From IMG/VR virus record IMGVR_UViG_3300047319_000592, positions 1 to 28,990 of that record: a DNA stretch of 28,990 bases. One strand, 5' to 3'. The notes under the pieces were generated by a model. It was given only the letters and a program-made list of their open reading frames with translations. It was not told the DNA's origin and made no database searches. Source of the stretch: a virus. Within the stretch, counting starts at the first letter, position 1. Each line of letters begins with the position of its first letter. The position numbers were made by a program, and so were the translations under genes. Shown here in pieces: positions 1 through 7,084 of this stretch.

Positions 1-859
1 CAACGCCGGAGGTCTTGCCGACGAGCATCGTGTCGGCCGCGCTCGTGAGCGCCGCCGCCACCACGGGCGTCGCGCTCGAGCCGTTGACCTGCGCGTTGAT
101 GTGAGACGAGTCCCACGAGCCGATGAATGCGTTGTACTGCGCCGGGATGCTGACGAATCCGGTCGACTTCAGACCGCCGCTATCGGTCAGCGAGAACCGG
201 AAGCCCGACGACGACGCGCCCATGTTGTAGAGGCGATTCGTGTTGTCCGAGAGGAGGCATGGATCGCTGCTCGCCGGAGAGCCCGCGGCGGCGAGCGTGT
301 TCATCTGCGCGAGCGCGATGATCGTCCCCGCCCCCACGGTGGCTAGAGACGACGTGGCCACCGACGTCACGAGAGAGTCGGTGCTCGCGGAGACGAAATG
401 CGCCGGAGTGAATCCGCCGACCGTAGTTCCTGTCGTCGGCAGCGCCGTATCCAGGTTGAGCGGGTTCGATCCGCTCGTGCCGGCGCTCGCGGTGCCGCTC
501 CAACGCGGGTTCGCCCCCGGCGCGGTGTAGTTCGCGCGCCACCAGCCGTTGACCGTGAGCTGCGCGGGGGAGAAGTACTCGAACTGTCCGCCTCCTGCGG
601 GGTTCTTCCCGAATGGCGTCGTTACGATGACGTCGACGACGCCCGCGGCGTGCGCCGGCAGGGTCACGTTGATCGCGTTGTCGCTCGATACGACGAACGT
701 CGCGCTCGTGCCGCCAAACGTGACCAAGAAGGCGCCGGTGAAGTGCTTCCCCGAGATCACGACCGTCTGACCGCCGCCGCCCGGATCGCCGACGGTGTAG
801 TTCAGGCTCGTGACGACCGGGGCCGGGCCCCAGAAGGCGAATGGGAAGGGCGGCGGCAT
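1..859 (-). CDS. IPT/TIG plus LamG-like tail adhesion protein (partial, runs off the left edge)
   Basis: The first 286 residues of a leftward gene are visible and no stop occurs before the window edge. It starts with ATG at 859, overlapping the TGA of the upstream fibre gene (ATGA). Residues about 12-95 read as an Ig-like IPT/TIG domain: an opening PVVTSLNY, a central VVISGKHFTGAFLVTFGG, then VTLPAHAAGVVDVIVTT and a closing FEYF. From about residue 105 onward the pattern fits a concanavalin/LamG-type jelly roll, with IIALAQMNT, FIGSWDSSHINAQVNG and MLVGKTSG near the cut end. Such domains bind carbohydrate or other surface ligands, and at the distal end of a virion operon the protein is probably a host-recognition fibre or spike component (inference). 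No signal peptide or membrane helix is seen. The C-terminal fold and total length are unknown. Confidence 0.8.
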   Translation of the reverse strand, partial: MPPPFPFAFWGPAPVVTSLNYTVGDPGGGGQTVVISGKHFTGAFLVTFGGTSATFVVSSDNAINVTLPAHAAGVVDVIVTTPFGKNPAGGGQFEYFSPAQLTVNGWWRANYTAPGANPRWSGTASAGTSGSNPLNLDTALPTTGTTVGGFTPAHFVSASTDSLVTSVATSSLATVGAGTIIALAQMNTLAAAGSPASSDPCLLSDNTNRLYNMGASSSGFRFSLTDSGGLKSTGFVSIPAQYNAFIGSWDSSHINAQVNGSSATPVVAAALTSAADTMLVGKTSGV

Positions 860-2361
860 CAGGAGTGGTTTTGCGTGTACGAGCCGTACGTGTTCGTGCC
901 GTCATTAAAGAACGTGTAGACGTCGGTTCCGGAAGTCGTCTGCGTCGGCGCCACGCCGCCGGGCCACTTCACGGTGGGCCACGTGACGGTGCAGGATGCG
1001 CCGCCGCCGGTGAGGCGGACGGTGATCGTCTCTCCGCTCGCGACGTTCGAGAACGTGATCGTGTTGCCGCTGTTCGCCAAGGTCTTGGTGAAGACGTTGC
1101 CGAGGCTCCAGTCGATCGCGAGCGCGCCCATCGCGACCGATGCGCCGCCGGGGTTGACCTTCGCCGCGAAAGTGACAGTCCCGGACGAAAAGACAGGGAT
1201 CCCGGTCGAACCGCCGTTGTTCGCGCCGAGGCCTCCGTTCGCAGTCGACAAGGGCAGCGACGGGCCGCTCGACGGAGTGACCCATACGAGATCCGTGCCG
1301 CCTGCATTGACTGCGAGCACTTGGTTCGCTGTGCCGATCGAACTGCGGAGCCTGCTGGGGCCCCCGCCGCTGAACGACGCCACACCCACCGGAGGCGCCC
1401 CGCTGCCAATGAGACCGAAGTAGGTTGTGGTGAATCCGCCCGCGGTCGTCGTCGCCTTGCAATTGACCTGCACTTCACCGGTGAAGTCCGTGAGTGGATG
1501 GGCGCCAGCGCCACCACCGCCGGGGCCGGCGTCGATGAAGATACCGTCTCCGAAAACATTCGTCTGCGTCACATGTCCAGGGTCGCCAACGAATGGATTG
1601 CCGCCGCTGACCCCGAATGCCGATATATCGAATGCGCCTGCCCCACCTGCCGTGTTGTCCGTGGAGACGCGAACGCCAACGAGCGTGATCGAATCACCGT
1701 GGAAAGGACCGTCCGCCGTGAAGTAGGAAAGTCGGTACAGGCCGTCGGCGGGAAAGGTGGCCGTCGCCGGAGTCTCGGTGCCGCCCGTCGCGGCGTAGAC
1801 CTCGAAGAAGCCCTTATTCGGAACCCCCGCATCCCAGCCGATAGCCATGACCCCGGCACTAGGCACGGTGAAGTTCGGATCCGCCGTGCCCGCGTTCGCG
1901 CCGCTGAGGTAGAGCAGGCCGGGGATCGTGCCGCTGAGGGAGGCGCCGCCGCCCCCGCTCGACGTCGCCAGGTCCTCGGTCCACACACCGAACTCGAGCC
2001 GGACGCGTCCGCTGGCGTCGCATTTACCGATGACATCGGAGGTCCCGGCGGCTACCGGGGTGAACCGCTCAATGCTCCCAGTCGTGGAGCAGCGGACCCA
2101 GGAGGCGGTGCCGACCCCGAGACCTGACACGGATGCGTCGATGGTCCCAGTCTGCCAAATCTCGATCGAGCCGAGCCCGGACCCGCTCGACGTGGTGACG
2201 GCCACCCCCTCGGCTCGCCGGCTATAAAGCGTTCGGTTGCCCGACGTCGCGACGACATAGCCGCCGCTGTCGGCTGGGAGGACGAGGTTTCCGACGGCGA
2301 TCGATGTCGCCGCGCCGTAGGGGACGCCCCAGAAGACGACCGCAGACGACGGCGAGGGCAT
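859..2361 (-). CDS. Putative tail fibre / virion surface protein, 500 aa
   Basis: The protein is rich in Gly, Ser and Thr and low in charged residues, as expected of beta-rich fibre or appendage proteins. The start is taken as ATG at 2361 because it overlaps the stop of the preceding gene (ATGA); upstream extension in the same frame gives an Arg/His-rich stretch unlike the rest. The N-terminus (FWGVPYGAATSIAVGNLVLPA) looks like a virion-attachment segment. Residues about 120-290 include a Gly-rich linker and a C1q/jelly-roll-like segment. The last 85 residues carry a pattern common at the ends of phage fibre proteins: ITFSNVASGETITVRL, then VTWPTVKWPGGVAPTQT, then VYTFFNDGTNTYGSY. There is no recognisable enzyme motif. 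Its place between ejection proteins and the IPT/LamG protein supports a distal tail structure. Exact role unknown. Confidence 0.75.
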   Translation of the reverse strand: MPSPSSAVVFWGVPYGAATSIAVGNLVLPADSGGYVVATSGNRTLYSRRAEGVAVTTSSGSGLGSIEIWQTGTIDASVSGLGVGTASWVRCSTTGSIERFTPVAAGTSDVIGKCDASGRVRLEFGVWTEDLATSSGGGGASLSGTIPGLLYLSGANAGTADPNFTVPSAGVMAIGWDAGVPNKGFFEVYAATGGTETPATATFPADGLYRLSYFTADGPFHGDSITLVGVRVSTDNTAGGAGAFDISAFGVSGGNPFVGDPGHVTQTNVFGDGIFIDAGPGGGGAGAHPLTDFTGEVQVNCKATTTAGGFTTTYFGLIGSGAPPVGVASFSGGGPSRLRSSIGTANQVLAVNAGGTDLVWVTPSSGPSLPLSTANGGLGANNGGSTGIPVFSSGTVTFAAKVNPGGASVAMGALAIDWSLGNVFTKTLANSGNTITFSNVASGETITVRLTGGGASCTVTWPTVKWPGGVAPTQTTSGTDVYTFFNDGTNTYGSYTQNHS

Positions 2362-2786
2362 CAGAACGAATCCGTGCTCTGCGCCCAGATGCGGAGATTG
2401 GCGGCGACCGCGCTGCGGACGATCAGCCAGCGATCGGTAGTCCGATGCAGCCGGAAGTATACCGGCGGATTGCCGGCCTTCAGGAGCGCGCCATCCGTGG
2501 TCGCATAGGTCGGCGTCGTCGTGCTTCCAGCGGCGACGCTGGCCGTGGTCGTCAGGTCGTTCTGCGTCGTCGGCGAGAAGTAGAAGATGATGTCGCTCGT
2601 GTCCGCCTGCATCCACAGATTGACGAAGCGAGGCCGGTCGCCGGTCCCGTCCGGCGGCTGCCCGTCGCTGCCGAGGTCGAGCAGGGCGAGGTCGTATGGA
2701 CGCGCGGTGTTATCCGTCCCGATCGCCATGGTGAGCCCGCGGCGCGGCGGCCGAAGCTCGGCGTATTGGTGTTCGGCAATGGCCAC
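2361..2786 (-). CDS. Small virion-associated protein, 141 aa (unknown function)
   Basis: A GTG start at 2786 is chosen because GGAGG lies five bases upstream; an ATG at 2729 has no comparable ribosome site. The protein has a charged N-terminus and then a beta-rich body (RFVNLWMQADTSDIIFYFSP, then VYFRLHRTTDRWLIVRS) without signal peptide, membrane helix or catalytic motif. Its stop overlaps the start of the next fibre gene (ATGA), and its start lies 13 bases after the stop of the large ejection-like protein. This position and the short compact beta pattern would suit a fibre-attachment or head-fibre-like protein, but I do not recognise the family. Confidence 0.7.
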   Translation of the reverse strand: MAIAEHQYAELRPPRRGLTMAIGTDNTARPYDLALLDLGSDGQPPDGTGDRPRFVNLWMQADTSDIIFYFSPTTQNDLTTTASVAAGSTTTPTYATTDGALLKAGNPPVYFRLHRTTDRWLIVRSAVAANLRIWAQSTDSF

Positions 2787-2799
2787 GAGGGCCTCCAGG

Positions 2800-5340
2800 T
2801 CAGCGGCGGCCGGGGCCTGAGCCCTCGAGCCTGTCTAGGGCCGTCTCGCTGGATGGAAGCTTCGTGGACCGCGGCTTCGCTGGTGCGGTCGAAGTACTTG
2901 GGGAGGATACAACGTTTTGCTGGAGCAGGCGAGCATGGTCGGGCGTCTGCGATGGTGTCGCGGGGATGCCAAGCAGGCTCCCGATCTTGAGCCGCTGTTG
3001 GAAAGGAATGCTGCGCCCGCGGGCCATGTGAGTTGCCAGCGCATCCATGGTGCGCTGCTGGAGCTCGGCGAACGCGAGGGGCATGAGGGCCTCCGCCGTC
3101 TCGGCGCCCTCGGGCGTCAGCTTGCCCGCGGCAGCCTCGGCGAAGAAGCGTGACGGCTTCTGCGCATACCAGGCGTAGCGCGCGAATTCGGATGCCTGTG
3201 CATCAGTCATATGCGGCGCCGGATGCGGGTCCAGCGGGTCCGGATCGGCCGCCACCGGCATCTTGCTCGCGAGGAACGACAGCGACGAGGCCATGCGCTG
3301 CGTCATCGCTCCGGCCAGCTCCGGGCTCGTGGCGGCGAGCGGCTCCGTCTCCTTCGCGAGACTGTCCATGGTCCCTTGCGGATCGGACTGGAGCGCGGCG
3401 ATCTGCTTCATGACCGAGAGCGCAACAACGCGCGGCCGCTCCGTCGGATGCGCCTCGAGGAGGCCCTTCGCGGGCTCCGTAAGCAGGCCCCTGGAGGCCG
3501 AGACGCTCATCTCGTCGACATGGGCCACGAGCTTGGATACCGCACCGGAGTCGGCGAGATTGCGGAGGGCAACGGCGAGCGCGGCATTGCCTCGCTCTTT
3601 GATCAGCTTGTGACCGATGGCCGCGACCGGAGCCGCGAAGAGGTGCCCGCTGGCCGCCGCCGCGATGCCGGCGGCATAATCCGTTGGCGAGATCGTCCGC
3701 GCCTTTGCCATCCGCGTGGCGCTGTCATCCGCGACGTCTTGAGCGATCGACAGGGCCCGATAGTCATGCTTCAGCGACTGATATTCGGCCTTTGCGGCCC
3801 CGGGGATCCCATCACTCGCCTTGTCGAGCGCGTCGGTGATCAGGCCCTCCATCTCGCCGCGGATTTCACGAAGTGCCGCCACTCGGCGCCCCGGATCCAG
3901 CGTCTTGGTCTCCTGGTAGACGATCTGATCGAGCCCCTGCCGCTGCTTGAGCAGGTCTTGGATGCTGACCGTACCGTCAGGCGCGATCGGGAGATGCTGC
4001 AGAAGCGACATGTGATAGTTGTCGATGGCCCCCACGACGTTCTCGTTGCCCGCGATGCTCGCAGGCTCTGCCCGAACGCGGCCCATGGCGTCGCTGATCT
4101 CGCCCGCGTGAATGCGCGCGCCGCTCGCCTCGGTCATCTGTCCGAGCTGCGCACCGACGGCCGACCGCTCCTCCGAGATCCGGGGAAGCAAGTCCGCCGG
4201 CCGACCAGACTTGATGGCGCTCCAGATGGTGTCATTGTTCAGGACCCGGCGATTGATGACCTCTCCCACGACATCGGTGCCACCCATTTTCTTGGCCATC
4301 GCCGCGTATCGCGTCCCCTGGAGCCCATGGCCTGCGCCGATCGCTTTCCAAGCCGCCTCATCGGCCTGCTTCTCTACCCAGTCATCCACGCGGTCGGCCT
4401 TCGATAGGACGCCTCCCTCGCCGCCAGATTCCGCGCGAGCCGCCGTGGCCTCTGCGTCTGCCGCCGCGCCTTCCGCGACCGATGCCGGCTTCGGCACATC
4501 GCTGCCAAGCTTGGACGCGACCTCCTCCGCCGAGCGGCCGCCGCGACCCAGCATCGCCCCAATGCCGCTCTTGGCGAGCGAGCCTAGGCCACCCAGCGCC
4601 GCGCCTCCGCCCCCGCCCCAGAGCGCCCCTGAGCCCACGGCGGCATAGAGCTTGTCGGCTGTCAGGTCGACGTTCTGCGTGATGCTGTCGGTTGCCGTCT
4701 GGGCGACGTTGTAAAGCGCGCCCTCGGCGGCTCCGCGCGCGCCCATGGCGATGGCTGCCGATGCGGCCCGACCGACTGCGCCCTTGGCCGCCAGGTTGCC
4801 CGCCAGCGCCTTGGCGATGCCGCCCCCCAGCGCCTCGCCGCCGGCCGAGACGAGTCCCGCCGGCCCTCCGCCCGCGCCCAGCACTGAGGCCGCGCCCATG
4901 CCTAGCACGTTGCCCGCGCCGAAGGCGACTGGGGACGCCTCCTTCTGTTGCGCCAGGTCTGCGGCGTACTTGTCGCCGGCAGCTTGGCCGCCGACGGCGT
5001 CCGCGAGCTTGCGCATCCCGGCCTGCGCCAGGCCCACCGTCGCGCCTTCGCGCACGCCCTCGCCGAAGGCTGCCGCAGTAGGCGGCGCATCCGGGCTCGA
5101 GCCGAGCAGCAGCGGGTTGAGCGCGCCCGCGGCGGTCGATATGGCGCCCATGACCTTGCGCCCGGTCGGGAGGGCATCGTATTTCGCCTGCACCTCGCGC
5201 TCGGCGGCCTGCTGCTTCGTGAGAACCTGCGCCCCCTCGGGAAGCTTGTCGACATCGGCAGCGTCGATGGTCGCGAACTTCCCGTCAGGGTCGAGGACCG
5301 CAACTCGCTTGGCTGGAGCCGGCGCCTTCGGATCCGCCAT
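2800..5340 (-). CDS. Large Gly/Ala-rich internal virion (DNA-ejection) protein, 846 aa
   Basis: A long open frame begins at ATG 5340, immediately after the TAA of the preceding gene. The N-terminal 60 residues are hydrophilic. Residues about 60-270 are extremely Ala/Gly-rich with hydrophobic runs (VLGMGAASVLGAGGG, GALWGGGGGAALGGLGSLA), like the membrane-active segments of podovirus ejection proteins. The remainder is helical and charged, with a coiled-coil-like section around residues 300-600. No transglycosylase or protease motif is obvious. It is the third of three consecutive large proteins (859, 579 and 846 aa) between the nozzle-like protein and the fibres, where P22-type phages encode gp7, gp20 and gp16. 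Those proteins leave the particle and help DNA cross the envelope. The assignment rests on composition and gene order, not on a recognised domain. Confidence 0.65.
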   Translation of the reverse strand: MADPKAPAPAKRVAVLDPDGKFATIDAADVDKLPEGAQVLTKQQAAEREVQAKYDALPTGRKVMGAISTAAGALNPLLLGSSPDAPPTAAAFGEGVREGATVGLAQAGMRKLADAVGGQAAGDKYAADLAQQKEASPVAFGAGNVLGMGAASVLGAGGGPAGLVSAGGEALGGGIAKALAGNLAAKGAVGRAASAAIAMGARGAAEGALYNVAQTATDSITQNVDLTADKLYAAVGSGALWGGGGGAALGGLGSLAKSGIGAMLGRGGRSAEEVASKLGSDVPKPASVAEGAAADAEATAARAESGGEGGVLSKADRVDDWVEKQADEAAWKAIGAGHGLQGTRYAAMAKKMGGTDVVGEVINRRVLNNDTIWSAIKSGRPADLLPRISEERSAVGAQLGQMTEASGARIHAGEISDAMGRVRAEPASIAGNENVVGAIDNYHMSLLQHLPIAPDGTVSIQDLLKQRQGLDQIVYQETKTLDPGRRVAALREIRGEMEGLITDALDKASDGIPGAAKAEYQSLKHDYRALSIAQDVADDSATRMAKARTISPTDYAAGIAAAASGHLFAAPVAAIGHKLIKERGNAALAVALRNLADSGAVSKLVAHVDEMSVSASRGLLTEPAKGLLEAHPTERPRVVALSVMKQIAALQSDPQGTMDSLAKETEPLAATSPELAGAMTQRMASSLSFLASKMPVAADPDPLDPHPAPHMTDAQASEFARYAWYAQKPSRFFAEAAAGKLTPEGAETAEALMPLAFAELQQRTMDALATHMARGRSIPFQQRLKIGSLLGIPATPSQTPDHARLLQQNVVSSPSTSTAPAKPRSTKLPSSETALDRLEGSGPGRR

Positions 5341-7080
5341 TTACTTGTCACCATGGTAGGAAGTCGACCCGGGCATCTTGCCGGCATCTTTCCTGGAGGA
5401 CGTCGCGGCGGCCTTCTGAGCACGGTATCTGGCCTGCACCTCGGGCGTGGCGGAGGCCATCGCATTGTCCTCCTCGTTATTGAGAATCTTCAGCGTGTTC
5501 TCGATGGCCCGCTTTCGTGCCGATTGGGACTTATTGCCCAGCGCGATGTTCGCCCTCAACTCTTCGGCCGCGACCACATTGCCCATAGTGGCCTTCATGG
5601 CCTGATTGGCGAAATCCTGCCACGCCTGCTCGCGCGCGTTGGCGTCTGGGTCGAGCAACGCTTCCTGTGCCACGCCCGGAAGGACGGCCCTCGCAGCTCG
5701 CTCGCTGTAGTCTCCAGGGCTCTTGGCGAGCGCCATCTGAGCGGTGGTCGCCGCCTGCTTCGCCTGAGGGATGCCGGCGGTCTGCAGCATCTGGGCAATC
5801 TTCGCGACCTCCTCATTGGCCTTGGCCGGCCGCTCGGCCTGTCCCTTCCGCTCCTCGATGGCCATCTGGAGCGCCGCGTGTCGATCGTCCTTCTTCATGT
5901 CCGCAGCGGCGTTCAGGCCGACGAGACTGCGCGCCTGGTCATGGGCTCGAAGCTCCTTCTGTAGTTCGCGAGCCTGAGCCTCGTTGTAGGTGATTCCGTC
6001 GCGATCCCTCCAAAGACGGCCGCCCGCCTGGGGCAGGATGAAGCGAATCCCCTGCGCGATTTGCTGCGCCTTTAGGTCCTCGAGCGACGCGATTGCGCTG
6101 TTGGCGCGATTCGCGGCCTCAGTGTCCTTCCAGAGCGCCGCGTTTTGCCCTAGCTGCGCCTGAACCGTGTCGAGCGCCGCTGCACGAGCCATCGCCCGCG
6201 CCGCGTCCGCGTTCTGGTATTTCGACATCGCCAGTCCGAAGGCGGTCTGCTTGGCATTCACCGTATCCCGCGCCGCCTGGTAGGCGCTCATCTGGGCCTG
6301 GACGTCCCGATCGATCGCGACATTGATCGCATCCATCCCCGGGTTGCTCCCGCCGCGCGCGCCCTGGAGGAAGCCGCCGAGCGTCATCGAGACGAAGCTC
6401 GCAATCTTCTGCCCGGTGGATCGCGTCGCCCAAAAGCGGTTCGGGTCGACGGCCATCTGCGAAAGCGACTTGACCGAGTTGTCGAAGTCGGCCTGCCGGT
6501 CGGACATCTCCTGATCCCGCTCGGCGATCGACTGCTGCATCGCGGCTTCGCGGAGCCGCGCTTGCCGCTCTTGGGCGAGGGCCTGCTCGTACTCACGCTG
6601 AGCAACGTTCTCGGTGTTCTGCGTATTCGCCGAGACGGCCTGGTGCGCTGCCTCGTTCGCTACGCCCTGCTGCCCGAGCAGCGTCGGGCCGCGCGTCTCC
6701 ACCTCGTGAGCCGGCGTGACGCCGCCACCTCCAACCATGGTGAGCGGGAACTCGCCATGCGCGCTCGTGTCCTCGGGCGGCGGTGGCGGTCCCGCCGGCG
6801 CGTTGACGTTGGGCGGCCCAGCCGGCGGCGCTGGCGGCGGAAGGGGCGCGCCGGTTGTCTGATCCAGATTGATCGGCGGCTGGACAGATGCCGTTGGCTC
6901 CGGCATTGAGGCCAGCGGGGCCGTGGACGAGCCGCCGGGCGGCGGCATCGGGATGGCCGGCGTCTGCGGCGGAGGTAGCCCAGGGCCGATGCCGGCGGCG
7001 GCGGCGCCTGCGGCGAACGGGTCGGCCTGCGCGGGCTGCTGGTAGGCGCTAAGCACGTCCTGGAGGAACGGATCGCTCAC
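5341..7080 (-). CDS. Putative internal virion protein, Pro-rich N-terminus plus coiled coil, 579 aa
   Basis: The start is GTG at 7080, four bases beyond the stop of the preceding gene. A better ribosome site (GAGGAA) precedes an ATG at 7088, but that ATG opens a three-codon frame ending in TGA across this GTG, so reinitiation is likely. The first 140 residues are Pro/Ala/Gly-rich (PGLPPPQTPAIPMPPPGG) and disordered. Residues about 150-560 are helical, rich in Gln, Ala, Arg and Glu, with long coiled-coil-like stretches (EQALAQERQARLREAAMQQS). One Gly-rich segment near residue 235 (GQKIASFVSMTLGGFLQGARGG) could be amphipathic. It lies between two other large virion-type proteins and is read as the middle member of an ejection-protein trio. 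No family is recognised. Confidence 0.65.
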   Translation of the reverse strand: MSDPFLQDVLSAYQQPAQADPFAAGAAAAGIGPGLPPPQTPAIPMPPPGGSSTAPLASMPEPTASVQPPINLDQTTGAPLPPPAPPAGPPNVNAPAGPPPPPEDTSAHGEFPLTMVGGGGVTPAHEVETRGPTLLGQQGVANEAAHQAVSANTQNTENVAQREYEQALAQERQARLREAAMQQSIAERDQEMSDRQADFDNSVKSLSQMAVDPNRFWATRSTGQKIASFVSMTLGGFLQGARGGSNPGMDAINVAIDRDVQAQMSAYQAARDTVNAKQTAFGLAMSKYQNADAARAMARAAALDTVQAQLGQNAALWKDTEAANRANSAIASLEDLKAQQIAQGIRFILPQAGGRLWRDRDGITYNEAQARELQKELRAHDQARSLVGLNAAADMKKDDRHAALQMAIEERKGQAERPAKANEEVAKIAQMLQTAGIPQAKQAATTAQMALAKSPGDYSERAARAVLPGVAQEALLDPDANAREQAWQDFANQAMKATMGNVVAAEELRANIALGNKSQSARKRAIENTLKILNNEEDNAMASATPEVQARYRAQKAAATSSRKDAGKMPGSTSYHGDK

Positions 7081-7084
7081 TCGT

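Noticed and set aside
1-859. Diversity-generating retroelement target
   Set aside because: The distal adhesion protein would be a suitable target, but no reverse transcriptase and no template-repeat pair is visible in the window.
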